The notes: generated by a model not told the origin, from the sequence alone. 64,000 bases of DNA from Methylophilus sp. Leaf416 (GCF_001424665.1 NZ_LMQS01000003.1:187691-251690), one strand, 5' to 3'; shown: positions 39,401 through 48,041, counted from the stretch's first letter. A program made the numbers and translations.

Positions 39401-41593
39401 CTAAGCGGCCTTGCCCCGCGCCGCGTGCAGCTTCCTGTAGCTATCAATCAGGCGATGATGCCTGTCCAGCCCTTCCAGCTTCACGCTGGTTGGCGTCAAG
39501 CCATAGAAATGCACACTGCCATCGACTGAACCGATCACAGCATCCATGCGCGCATCGCCAAACATACGGCGGAAATTGGTTTCATAATCGGCCAGTTCCA
39601 GCTCGTCATCCAGCATCACTTCCAGCACCACATTCAGCGCCTGGTAAAACAAGCCGCGTTCCAGCGTGTTGTCGTTATATTGCAAAAAGGCGCCAACCAG
39701 CTCTTGCGCTTCTTCAAATTGCTGCAAGGCAAGGTTTATCAATAACTTCAATTCCAGCACGGTGAGCTGACCCCAGTCAGTATTCTCATCAAACTGAATC
39801 CCGATCAGAGTGCCGATATCGCCGTAATCATCCAGCTCGTTATTCTCCAGGCGGTCCAGCAATACTTCCAGGCTGGCGTCATCCAGAGTATGCAAGTTCA
39901 GGATATCTTCGCGGAACAGAAGCGACTTGTTGGTGTTATCCCACACCAGGTCTTCTACCGGGTAAATCTCGGAGTAACCCGGCACCAATATACGGCATGC
40001 AGTCGCGCCTAATTGGTCATACACCGCCACGTAAGCTTCTTTACCCATGTCGGCCAGCATGCCAAACATGGTTGCGGCTTCCTCGGCATTGGCATCATCG
40101 CCCTCACCGGAGAAATCCCACTCCACGAATTCGTAATCGGCCTTGGCACTGAAAAAGCGCCACGACACGATGCCGCTGGAATCAATAAAGTGTTCAACAA
40201 AGTTATTCGGCTCAGTCACCGCTTCGCTGGCGAAGGTAGGCTGCGGCAGATCATTGAGGCCTTCAAAACTGCGGCCTTGCAGCAATTCGGTCAGGCTGCG
40301 TTCCAGCGCAACTTCCATGTTCGGGTGCGCACCGAATGAGGCGAATACGCCCCCAGTACGTGGATTCATCAAAGTCACACACATGACCGGATATTCACCG
40401 CCCAATGAGGCATCTTTGACTAATACCGGGAAACCCTGCTCTTCCAGCCCTTTGATCCCCGCCACCACGCCAGGGTATTTCGCCAGCACTTCCTGCGGCA
40501 CATCCGGCAAACTAATTTCGCCTTCAATGATTTCGCGTTTCACTGCACGCTCAAAAATCTCGGATAAACATTGCACCTGCGCTTCCACCAGCGTATTGCC
40601 CGCACTCATGCCATTGCTGACAAACAGGTTTTCCACCAGGTTGGTCGGAAAGTGCACCGTCTCGCCATCCGACTGCCGCACAAACGGCAGTGAACAGATA
40701 CCGCGCTCGGCATTGCCGGAATTGGTGTCTATCAGGTGCGAGCCGCGCAGTTCGCCATCCGGGTTATAAATCTCCAGCGTGTATTCATCGAGAATCTCTT
40801 TCGGCAACGCATCCTTGCGGCCAGGCTTGAACCAGCGCTCGTTCGGGTAATGCACAAATTCTGCATTGGCAATCTCTTCGCCCCAGTACGAGCCGGCATA
40901 AAAATGGTTGTTACTCAGCCGCTCGATATACTCGCCCAGCGCTGACGCCAGCGCGCTTTCCTTGGTCGATCCTTTGCCGTTGGTAAAACACATCGGCGAA
41001 TGCGCATCGCGGATATGTAGCGACCACACGTTAGGCACAATATTGCGCCACGAAGCGATCTCGATCTTGATCCCCAGCCCGGCCAGCACACTGGTCATAT
41101 TGGCGATGGTCTGCTCCAGCGGCAAGTCTTTGCCGGTGATATACGTCTGCGATTCTGCTGCCGTATCCACTGTCAGCAACGCCTGTGCATCCGCATCCAG
41201 GTTAGCTACTTCTTCAATGATGAAATCCGGGCTCGCCTGCACCACTTTTTTCACAGTACAACGGTCAATCGAACGCAAAATACCAATACGATCTTTTTCA
41301 GAGATATCGGTCGGCAATTCAATCTGGATTTTGAAAATCTGTTTGTAGCGGTTTTCCGGGTCAACGATATTGTTGTGCGACAGGCGGATGTTCTCGGTAG
41401 GGATATTGCGCGTGCTGCAATACAGCTTCACAAAATAAGCCGCACACAAAGCTGATGAAGCCAGAAAGTAATCGAACGGCCCAGGCGCCGAGCCATCGCC
41501 TTTATAGCGGATAGGCTGGTCGGCAATCACCGTGAAGTCATCGAACTTGGCCTCAAGACGTAACTTATCGAGAAAGTTGACTTTGACTTCCAT
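39401..41593 (-). CDS. ycaO: OsmC-YcaO fusion protein (YcaO for ribosomal protein S12 type)
   Basis: A 730-residue protein. The N-terminal OsmC-like domain (about 1-135) includes GPFDYFLASSALCAAYFVKLYC with its redox-type cysteine. The YcaO domain (about 150-560) keeps ATP-binding blocks such as KGSTKESALASALGEYIERL and EAQVQCLSEIFERAVKREI. The C-terminal part (about 590-700) is helical and acidic, as in E. coli YcaO, which is reported to assist RimO in beta-methylthiolation of ribosomal protein S12. No azole/thiazole precursor peptide or dehydrogenase gene is nearby, so a RiPP role is unlikely. The fused OsmC domain is known in this subfamily. Its role is unclear. Confidence 0.85.
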   Translation of the reverse strand: MEVKVNFLDKLRLEAKFDDFTVIADQPIRYKGDGSAPGPFDYFLASSALCAAYFVKLYCSTRNIPTENIRLSHNNIVDPENRYKQIFKIQIELPTDISEKDRIGILRSIDRCTVKKVVQASPDFIIEEVANLDADAQALLTVDTAAESQTYITGKDLPLEQTIANMTSVLAGLGIKIEIASWRNIVPNVWSLHIRDAHSPMCFTNGKGSTKESALASALGEYIERLSNNHFYAGSYWGEEIANAEFVHYPNERWFKPGRKDALPKEILDEYTLEIYNPDGELRGSHLIDTNSGNAERGICSLPFVRQSDGETVHFPTNLVENLFVSNGMSAGNTLVEAQVQCLSEIFERAVKREIIEGEISLPDVPQEVLAKYPGVVAGIKGLEEQGFPVLVKDASLGGEYPVMCVTLMNPRTGGVFASFGAHPNMEVALERSLTELLQGRSFEGLNDLPQPTFASEAVTEPNNFVEHFIDSSGIVSWRFFSAKADYEFVEWDFSGEGDDANAEEAATMFGMLADMGKEAYVAVYDQLGATACRILVPGYSEIYPVEDLVWDNTNKSLLFREDILNLHTLDDASLEVLLDRLENNELDDYGDIGTLIGIQFDENTDWGQLTVLELKLLINLALQQFEEAQELVGAFLQYNDNTLERGLFYQALNVVLEVMLDDELELADYETNFRRMFGDARMDAVIGSVDGSVHFYGLTPTSVKLEGLDRHHRLIDSYRKLHAARGKAA

Positions 41594-41682
41594 GGGGGAA
41601 ACTCCGACTGCTGCAAAAAGATAAGGGCGCTATTATCCCTCACAACGCTTAAGCCGCCTAAAGTTTATTTGCAAGCTGCTGA

Positions 41683-42600
41683 TTAAATGCGCTTTTTAGA
41701 TAATTCAGGCTGAAACGTCCACGCCACAAACCGGCTTTGTTTCTGCCCTTGTGCCATCTCCACCGTTTTCACTGTCACCGCCTGCGCTTTTTTGAGTTCG
41801 CGGTACACCAACGGCAAATTAGTGGATTTGGAGACCAGCGTGGTAAACCAAACGCATTGCTTAGTGAACAATCTGCTCTCGCTGATCATGGTGGTTAAAA
41901 ACGCCGCCTCACCACCCGCACAAAACAGCTCATTAGACTGCCCGCCAAAATTCAGTGCCTGCGGCGGCTTTTTACCCAACCCGCGCCATTTGCGCTGCGT
42001 GCCCGCCAACGCTTCAGCGGCAGATGCATGAAAAGGCGGGTTACATAAAGTGAGCGTAAATTGCTCGCCCGGCAAAATCACACCTTTGAAAATAGATTCA
42101 GGCTTAGGCTGCTGACGCAAACTGATCTGCTGCTGCAAACCATTCGCGTCGATGATTTGTTGTGCATTACTCAAAGCTTTACTATCAATATCCACACCCA
42201 CACATTGCCAGCCATAAGCATGCGCAGCAATCAGCGGATAAACCAGATTCGCACCCGTGCCAATATCCAGTAACCGCACTTGCTCCGGGGCTAAGTTTGG
42301 AAGAGTCTCTGCCAATAAATCCGCCAGATAATGCAAATAATCCGCCCGCCCGGGGATAGGCGGACATAAGTAATTCTTTGGAATATCCCATACCGCCACA
42401 CCGTAATAATGCTTGAGTAAGGCCTGGTTTAAAGCTTTTACGGCTTGTGGGTTTGCGAAGTCTATTGAGTCATCGCCATACGCGTTTGGGCGGACGTATT
42501 GGGATAATATTGGATGGGCTTTAACAAGTACAACGAAATCATAGCCAGTGCGATGCTTGTTACAAACATGAAGAGCTGAGGAGGATGGTTCTGATTTCAT
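41683..42600 (-). CDS. rlmF: 23S rRNA (adenine1618-N6)-methyltransferase RlmF
   Basis: A 305-residue SAM-dependent methyltransferase. The N-terminal region HVCNKHRTGYDF and RPNAYGDDSIDFANPQAVKAL (in part) is characteristic of RlmF. SAM-binding motif I is RLLDIGTGANLVYPL, and the catalytic NPPF motif is LCNPPFHAS, as in N6-adenine methyltransferases. It methylates A1618 of 23S rRNA. It is 89 bp upstream of ycaO on the same strand. Its start marks the edge of the AT-rich NACHT gene region. Confidence 0.92.
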   Translation of the reverse strand: MKSEPSSSALHVCNKHRTGYDFVVLVKAHPILSQYVRPNAYGDDSIDFANPQAVKALNQALLKHYYGVAVWDIPKNYLCPPIPGRADYLHYLADLLAETLPNLAPEQVRLLDIGTGANLVYPLIAAHAYGWQCVGVDIDSKALSNAQQIIDANGLQQQISLRQQPKPESIFKGVILPGEQFTLTLCNPPFHASAAEALAGTQRKWRGLGKKPPQALNFGGQSNELFCAGGEAAFLTTMISESRLFTKQCVWFTTLVSKSTNLPLVYRELKKAQAVTVKTVEMAQGQKQSRFVAWTFQPELSKKRI

Positions 42601-42800
42601 GAAAGCTATATCTTAGCTTTGAATAGATGATAAACACAGAAAATTATAGACGGCCCTGCTTAAATTTCGGTGACTCAGATCAAAAAAAGTTTCAGCAGCG
42701 TATAAATTTCAATAAGTATCTTTCTACAAGTTAAGATAACAATTGCTCTAAAAAAATTTGGGAAGAATTTCTAAACAATCTAAAAAATAAGAGAAAAATT

Positions 42801-45677
42801 ATGAATGAAATCAATATTTCCATTGCAAAACCAATCCCTACTTTAAAAAAGTCAATAAAAATTGACTTCAAAGGTTTTGGCATAGCAATCGCTAAAACGG
42901 GTATAGCCCTAGTTACCTCAAAATTTGACAGTGCCAGCGAAAATGGACTCGAGGTTCTTTCAACTCTAGGATTAAAAACAGAGGCTGAAGAAGTTGCATG
43001 GCTACTAATTTTTCGGTCTCTGATAAGAACTATTAAATCTTTGTGGAGCGAAAAAATAGGACTTGGCAAAGATTTCCCTATCGAAAGTTTAATTGAATTT
43101 GTAAATGTAAGTTTAGAGTCACACACGTTACAAATTAACAAAGTATTTTTTGACAAACCAGACAAAGATCCTATTGTTAATATAATAAAAAAATCTTTTG
43201 TAGATTGGCTTTTACAATTAGAAGTTGATTCGCCAAGTGCAAATGCAATTGCAGATAGATTACCTTCTTATTTTGCAAATGCTCTTAACGAGGAGTGGGT
43301 GAATCACCAACAAACCTATAACTTATTAATTAATAAATTAAATACACCTTTTACCCAAGCCAATGCTCGAGCTCAAGGATGGTCTAATTACTCATCTTGG
43401 CTATGCAAACAAATTGATCAACCTCTGTTTCTTGAAGTATTTAGTTTAAATCAGGTTTACGTACCATTAAGAGCATTTTATTTAAGCAAACAAATACAAA
43501 AAAACAATGATTCAGATTTTGACATTAACTCTTCCGAAAAAAATGTACGTCATGTCGTAGATTTAGAGACAGAGATTAATTTATGGATTCAAAAATCAGA
43601 TAAGGATGATGCAATAAGATTAATAAGCGGAGGACCTGGAAGTGGAAAGTCTTCATTTGCAAAGGTTTTAGCAGCAAGCCTTGCTCGCGCGGGAAAAATT
43701 CCAACACTATTTATCTCGTTACATCATTTAAATCACGATAACGACTTGTTAGACGCAATTGAGAAATTCGTGCAACAAGATGGTTTTCTAACTGTAAATC
43801 CAATTCTTGGCGATCAAAAAGAGGACAGAATAATTATAATTTTTGATGGACTTGATGAGTTATCAATGCAGGGTAAAGTTGGAGAAAGAGTAGCTCAAGA
43901 TTTTGTAAGAGAAGTTCAAAGGAAAACTGATAGATTAAATCAACAAAAACTCACCGCTCAAGTGATCATCACTGGTCGTGAATTAGTTATTCAAGCAAAT
44001 GAAAGTAGTTTCAGAAAAATTGGACAAATCTTACATGTCTTACCTTATTGGACTCCCACTCATGAACAGGAAAATTACTCAGATCCAAATAATTTTCTTG
44101 AATTAGATCAAAGAAATGAATGGTGGAGAAAATACGGTAATGCAACAGGTGTCAGTTACTATGGGCTTCCAATTGAACTAGATATTGACGATCTTGTAGA
44201 AATCACGACTCAACCACTTCTGAATTATTTGGTGGCGTTAAGCTTAAAAAGAGGAATTTTAGATTTTTCAAAGAATTTAAATCTCAATGCCATATATGCA
44301 GATCTCCTCAAGGCGATTTACGAACGAGCATGGGCAAGCAACCCTTATGCCGCACTAGATGGTATCGAAGAAAAAGACTTCGTTAGAATCTTGGAGGAAA
44401 TAGCTCTTTCTTCCTGGCATGGGAATGGACGCACAACCACTGTTAAAGAAATAGAGAGTCACTGCAAAAATAGCGGACTCAGTTCATTGTTGGCTAAATT
44501 TCAGGCAGGAATGGAAACTGATACGAAAGCAAAAGTCACTCAACTTCTTACCGCATTCTATTTTCGACAAAATGGCAAAGACTTTGGCGGAGAGAAAACT
44601 TTCGAATTTACGCATAAAAGCTTTGGTGAATTTTTAACTGCTAAAAGAATAGTTCGTGAAATACGACTAATAAATAAAAAGCTTGAAGAACATGATTTAG
44701 ACCCTGATGAAGGATGGGATGAGCGAGAAGCATTGCATAAATGGATAATTACGTGCGGCGCTACAGCTCTGGATTCCTACATATTTAATTTTATCATTAA
44801 TGAAATTGAGCAACTATTTTTAGCCACACCTCTAATGATAAAAAATTGGCAATCTAACTTATCTAGACTTCTTTCTAGTATTTTCAAACATGGCACCCCA
44901 TTAGAGAGACTAACGCCTAGGCCTACTTTCGAACAAGAAATTAACATTTCTCGAAATGCCGAAGAAGGTCTTTTAGTCGTGCTTAATGCTTGTGCTAGAG
45001 CCACTAAGGAAAATTCTAAACTACGATTTCCAACAGAAACAACCTTTAGTACTTGGTTATCTACAGTTTGTAGACAACGTCCGACTTGGGAGAAATTGTT
45101 TGCTTTAGATGCATTGAGTTATTTAGACCTTGAGGGTTTAAATTTAATTGGTAAGGATTTGTGGAATGCCAATCTTTATAAGGCAAATCTTAGCAATTCA
45201 AATTTAGTAAGCGCAGACTGTAGATATGCCAATTTTGAAGACTCTATCTGTGAAAAGACAAATTTTGTTTATTCGATTCTCTCTGGAACTCATTTTATAA
45301 ATTCGAATTTATCTTATGCAAGATTTGAAAACTCTTTTCTAGAATCAGTAAGATTTGACAATGCAACATTAATTGGAGCAAATTTCCTATGTGCAACGCT
45401 TGGGAATGTAAGTTTTAAAGGTGCTAATCTCGCAGGGGCCGATTTTCGCAGAGCATATATTGCAAAGGTAAACTTTGACGGAGCAAATTTAGAAGGAGCT
45501 TTATTTACGGGTGCCGTCCTTAATAATTGTGACATTCCAACTCTGGACTATGTAAAAGAAGGAATTACAAAAGTGGATTTTTGCTTAAGCCATTTTCTTC
45601 CTGCTAACCAAAGATATGCATTTTCGGAGAAAGAAGAAATAGATGAGGAGGACTCTGATGGTGAAGAAAATAGTTAG
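42801..45677 (+). CDS. NACHT NTPase with pentapeptide repeats (bacterial NLR-like, putative defence protein)
   Basis: A 958-residue protein. The N-terminal region (1 to about 255) matches nothing I recognise. The NACHT NTPase has Walker A GGPGSGKSS (277-285), Walker B IIIIFDGLDEL (344-354) and a sensor-like ITGRE (390-394). A helical region with FEFTHKSFGEFLTAKR (601-616), the F-x-H-x-S-F-x-E-F pattern seen in NACHT proteins, follows. From about 773 to 909 there are tandem A(D/N)LxxA-type pentapeptide repeats, and an acidic tail (943-958) closes the protein. Coding sequence is markedly AT-rich compared with its neighbours, pointing to horizontal transfer. Bacterial NACHT proteins are known single-gene antiphage systems, and this role is inferred. 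No other defence gene is adjacent. Confidence 0.85.
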   Translation: MNEINISIAKPIPTLKKSIKIDFKGFGIAIAKTGIALVTSKFDSASENGLEVLSTLGLKTEAEEVAWLLIFRSLIRTIKSLWSEKIGLGKDFPIESLIEFVNVSLESHTLQINKVFFDKPDKDPIVNIIKKSFVDWLLQLEVDSPSANAIADRLPSYFANALNEEWVNHQQTYNLLINKLNTPFTQANARAQGWSNYSSWLCKQIDQPLFLEVFSLNQVYVPLRAFYLSKQIQKNNDSDFDINSSEKNVRHVVDLETEINLWIQKSDKDDAIRLISGGPGSGKSSFAKVLAASLARAGKIPTLFISLHHLNHDNDLLDAIEKFVQQDGFLTVNPILGDQKEDRIIIIFDGLDELSMQGKVGERVAQDFVREVQRKTDRLNQQKLTAQVIITGRELVIQANESSFRKIGQILHVLPYWTPTHEQENYSDPNNFLELDQRNEWWRKYGNATGVSYYGLPIELDIDDLVEITTQPLLNYLVALSLKRGILDFSKNLNLNAIYADLLKAIYERAWASNPYAALDGIEEKDFVRILEEIALSSWHGNGRTTTVKEIESHCKNSGLSSLLAKFQAGMETDTKAKVTQLLTAFYFRQNGKDFGGEKTFEFTHKSFGEFLTAKRIVREIRLINKKLEEHDLDPDEGWDEREALHKWIITCGATALDSYIFNFIINEIEQLFLATPLMIKNWQSNLSRLLSSIFKHGTPLERLTPRPTFEQEINISRNAEEGLLVVLNACARATKENSKLRFPTETTFSTWLSTVCRQRPTWEKLFALDALSYLDLEGLNLIGKDLWNANLYKANLSNSNLVSADCRYANFEDSICEKTNFVYSILSGTHFINSNLSYARFENSFLESVRFDNATLIGANFLCATLGNVSFKGANLAGADFRRAYIAKVNFDGANLEGALFTGAVLNNCDIPTLDYVKEGITKVDFCLSHFLPANQRYAFSEKEEIDEEDSDGEENS

Positions 45678-45890
45678 TCATTTGCAACAAAAAAATCTTT
45701 TGTGATTTACTAGAAGACAATGTTAGCAGCGAAATCGAAGTTAATTTATGCAAAACACCCCTTAAAGCATTGAATTGACTAGCAAAACAGTATCTTTACA
45801 GTGTATACATACACAAAATTGTCTGTTAATGTTGCAAATATCAGAAAAATTACGGTGTTTTACACCGATCAATACGCGGGGTGTTTATTG
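45678..45890. other. AT-rich gap between the NACHT gene and the small orphan gene
   Basis: 213 bp with AT-rich composition like the NACHT gene in its first half. It contains a short perfect inverted repeat GTGTAT-AC-ATACAC at 45801-45814, which could be a regulator site. No terminator is evident directly after the NACHT stop codon. Confidence 0.45.
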
Positions 45891-46106
45891 ATGATGGACA
45901 TATCAGGAAAGTATTTGTACACCATACGCAGTGCGAATGGGGTGCTGGTTGAGAATTTGCAGGTGTTTGGCAAGTCTCGCACCGAAGCAGATGAGAAGAT
46001 TCGCCAGATGTACTGGCGCTGTGAAATTATCAGTTGCGATATTGTTGTGAAGAAGGATTCGAAAGCACGTACACCACATATAAAAATGCAGTGGGTACGC
46101 CCCTAA
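45891..46106 (+). CDS. Small hypothetical protein next to the NACHT gene
   Basis: A 71-residue protein I do not recognise. It is basic, with a predicted beta-beta-alpha-beta layout: KYLYTIRSANGVLVENLQVFG, then helix RTEADEKIRQMYW, then strand CEIISCDIVVKK. Two cysteines occur four residues apart from one another around CEIISC. The start is taken at 45891 because GGGGTG lies eight bases upstream and the downstream codon is also ATG. The open frame extends to 45801 but the extra residues look less protein-like. It ends just before a strong terminator. Codon composition is closer to the chromosome than to the NACHT gene, so it may be native rather than part of the island. Confidence 0.6.
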   Translation: MMDISGKYLYTIRSANGVLVENLQVFGKSRTEADEKIRQMYWRCEIISCDIVVKKDSKARTPHIKMQWVRP

Positions 46107-46155
46107 CATGGGGAGGACAGGCTGGCGTTAAGAACCAGCCCTGATTGCCGACTCT

Positions 46156-46187
46156 AAAGGCGCTTGTTGATACAGGCGCCTTTTTTA
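46156..46187 (+). terminator. Terminator after the small orphan gene
   Basis: AAAGGCGC pairs with GCGCCTTT around an 11-nt loop and is followed by a run of T residues on the plus strand. A second hairpin GGCTGG / CCAGCC lies about 30 bp upstream. It may also help terminate the convergent nrd operon, which ends at 46203. Confidence 0.85.
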
Positions 46188-46202
46188 TTGGTACTTTGCA
46201 AA

Positions 46203-46616
46203 TTAGAACAATGACAGGTTGTTTGCCCGTGTATTGTTTTTGGCTGCCCTTTTTCTCGCTGGCTTTTTCACTGGCGCATGTTTGGGGGTGAGCATAGGCT
46301 CATCAAACAGGGATTGTTGCGCAGGGAACATATCGTTTTGCATTTGGGCTTTTTGCACATCAAGCCTGAGCTCGCAATCGACCCGGATGTCTGATTTGGG
46401 TACGCAGCAACAAGGCAGGATTTCGTCCGCACCGATAAATGCCAGCGGTTGTTCAAGGTATTCCACTTCCCCCGCCAGCAAGCGAACGCGGCACCCGCCA
46501 CAATAACCGCTCCGGCACTGGTACTCTACTTCGTGCCCGGTGCGTTCAAGGCCTTCGAGCAGGGTTTCCTGCGGGATAAGGTTAAAGCGGATGTGCTGGC
46601 TTTGTACAACGCTCAC
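46203..46616 (-). CDS. [2Fe-2S] ferredoxin, YfaE type (class Ia RNR cofactor maintenance)
   Basis: A 137-residue plant-type [2Fe-2S] ferredoxin. Cluster ligands are Cys34, Cys39 and Cys42 (CRSGYCGGC) plus one of Cys69-71 in LPCCCVPKSD. In E. coli the equivalent YfaE lies after nrdB and keeps the diferric-tyrosyl cofactor of NrdB active, and the same position here supports that role. Unusually, the family domain ends near residue 90 and is followed by about 45 extra residues ending in a basic stretch (KKPARKRAAKNN). Such a tail could bind nucleic acid or the acidic surface of a partner (inference). Confidence 0.88.
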   Translation of the reverse strand: MSVVQSQHIRFNLIPQETLLEGLERTGHEVEYQCRSGYCGGCRVRLLAGEVEYLEQPLAFIGADEILPCCCVPKSDIRVDCELRLDVQKAQMQNDMFPAQQSLFDEPMLTPKHAPVKKPARKRAAKNNTRANNLSLF

Positions 46617-46648
46617 GTGGGGTGGTGTTCACTTAAAAAGTCAATTTG

Positions 46649-46704
46649 AATAAGTGCGCGAGGGATCAGTGCAACGCCGCAATTTACCCGCGCAGCCACT
46701 TATT
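46649..46704. repeat. Palindromic repeat element, short copy, at the nrdB 3' end
   Basis: A 56-bp element bounded by AATAAGTG and CACTTATT. It shares its ends and the internal CGGCGTTGC (minus strand) with a 123-bp copy at 47917-48039 but lacks the central part. The nrdB stop codon (46703-46705) is formed by the edge of the element. Confidence 0.75.
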
Positions 46705-47836
46705 AGAGTTCAAAGTCGTTGAGATCATCTGCCGACATCTCCGAGTCAATCTGACCAATCAGGTAAGAACTTAATTCCACTTCTTGCGGGGCGACTTGCA
46801 CGGTGTCTGACGCCAGCCACGTGTTGATCCATGGAATCGGGTTGCTTTTGGCATTGGGGAAAGCCGGTGGCAGGCCGACCGACGCCATGCGTGTGTTGGT
46901 GATGTACTCGACATACTGGCAGAGGATGTCTTTGTTGAGGCCTATCATGGAGCCATCTTTAAACAGGTATTCTGCCCATTGTTTTTCCTGCTCGGCGGCA
47001 GTTTTAAACATCTCGAAACATTCCTGGTGCAACTCGGCGGCGATCTCGGCGAACTCGGCATCGTCCTGCCCCGAACGCATGATGTTGAGCATGTGCTGGG
47101 TGCCGGTGAGGTGCAGAGCTTCGTCACGTGCAATCAGGCGGATGATCTTGGCGTTGCCTTCCATCACCTTGCGCTCGGCAAAGGCGAATGAGCAGGCAAA
47201 GCTGACGTAGAAACGGATCGCTTCAAGGATATTCACGTTCATCAGGCAGCGGTACAACAGCTTTTTCAGCTCGCGGCGATTGACCACTTTTTTCTCGCCA
47301 TTGATCACGTGATCGCCCTCGCCCAGCTGTGAATACAGCATGGTCTGCTGGATCAGCTCATCGTAATAATGGGCGATATCCGATGCACGGGCAGTGATGT
47401 TGTCGTTGCGCACGATGTCATCAAAAATGATGGAAGGATCATTGACGATGTTGCGGATGATATGGGTGTATGAGCGCGAGTGGATGGTCTCGGAAAACGC
47501 CCAGGTCTCGATCCAGGTTTCCAGCTCTGGCAGTGACACCAGCGGCAGCAAAGCCACGTTGGGGCTACGGCCCTGGATGGAATCGAGCAGCGTCTGATAC
47601 TTCAGGTTGCTGAGGAAAATATGCTTTTCATGCTCCGGCAGGTTCTGGTAATCAGAACGGTCCTGCGACACATCCACCTCTTCCGGACGCCAGAAGAAAG
47701 AAAGCTGCTTCTCGATCAACCGCTCGAATACCGGATATTTCTGCTGGTCATAACGCGCCACGTTGACGGGCTGACCGAAGAACATGGGTTCTTTGAGTTG
47801 ATCGTTGTCTGTTTTGGTAAAGATGCTGTAGGCCAT
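46703..47836 (-). CDS. nrdB: Ribonucleoside-diphosphate reductase class Ia, beta subunit
   Basis: A 377-residue R2 subunit carrying the diferric-tyrosyl radical cofactor. The N-terminus ([21 protein letters not shown]) is very close to the E. coli protein. Iron-ligand regions are seen in [18 protein letters not shown] and in [18 protein letters not shown]. The C-terminus DLNDFEL is the tail that docks on NrdA. Full length. It follows nrdA by about 205 bp, a gap mostly filled by a palindromic repeat, and precedes the YfaE-type ferredoxin. The strong likeness to gammaproteobacterial R2 suggests an old transfer or a conserved lineage. Confidence 0.97.
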   Translation of the reverse strand: MAYSIFTKTDNDQLKEPMFFGQPVNVARYDQQKYPVFERLIEKQLSFFWRPEEVDVSQDRSDYQNLPEHEKHIFLSNLKYQTLLDSIQGRSPNVALLPLVSLPELETWIETWAFSETIHSRSYTHIIRNIVNDPSIIFDDIVRNDNITARASDIAHYYDELIQQTMLYSQLGEGDHVINGEKKVVNRRELKKLLYRCLMNVNILEAIRFYVSFACSFAFAERKVMEGNAKIIRLIARDEALHLTGTQHMLNIMRSGQDDAEFAEIAAELHQECFEMFKTAAEQEKQWAEYLFKDGSMIGLNKDILCQYVEYITNTRMASVGLPPAFPNAKSNPIPWINTWLASDTVQVAPQEVELSSYLIGQIDSEMSADDLNDFEL

Positions 47837-47916
47837 GGCCGTGTTCCTAATGTTTAAGTTTCAATACTCAAACTGCTTTTTAAAATGTATTTACTACTTC
47901 ACTGCAAAACATACCA

Positions 47917-48039
47917 AATAAGTGAGCGAGCCGGATGAAGTGCAAGGCGCCCGGAACGCAACAACCGAGACAGTACAAATAGTACGGCGAGGTTGTGAGT
48001 ACCGCGCAACGCCGCTATTCGCCGGCGCAGCCACTTATT
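47917..48039. repeat. Palindromic repeat element, long copy, between nrdA and nrdB
   Basis: A 123-bp element with terminal inverted repeat AATAAGTG / CACTTATT and a GC-rich interior that contains GTACAAATAGTAC. The ends match the shorter copy at 46649-46704. It begins two bases after the nrdA stop codon on the transcribed strand. It looks like a REP- or MITE-type non-coding element. Confidence 0.8.
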
Positions 48040-48041
48040 AT

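Noticed and set aside
39401-41593. YcaO gene as part of an azole-type RiPP cluster
   Set aside because: No precursor peptide, dehydrogenase or protease gene is adjacent. The OsmC fusion and long acidic C-terminal part fit the S12-linked YcaO subfamily.
45801-45814. LexA-type box near the NACHT gene
   Set aside because: The inverted repeat GTGTAT-AC-ATACAC lacks the CTGT-N8-ACAG pattern, so it is kept only as an unassigned palindrome.
45801-45890. Longer N-terminus for the small orphan gene
   Set aside because: The ribosome-binding site precedes 45891 and the extra codons cover AT-rich DNA containing an inverted repeat.
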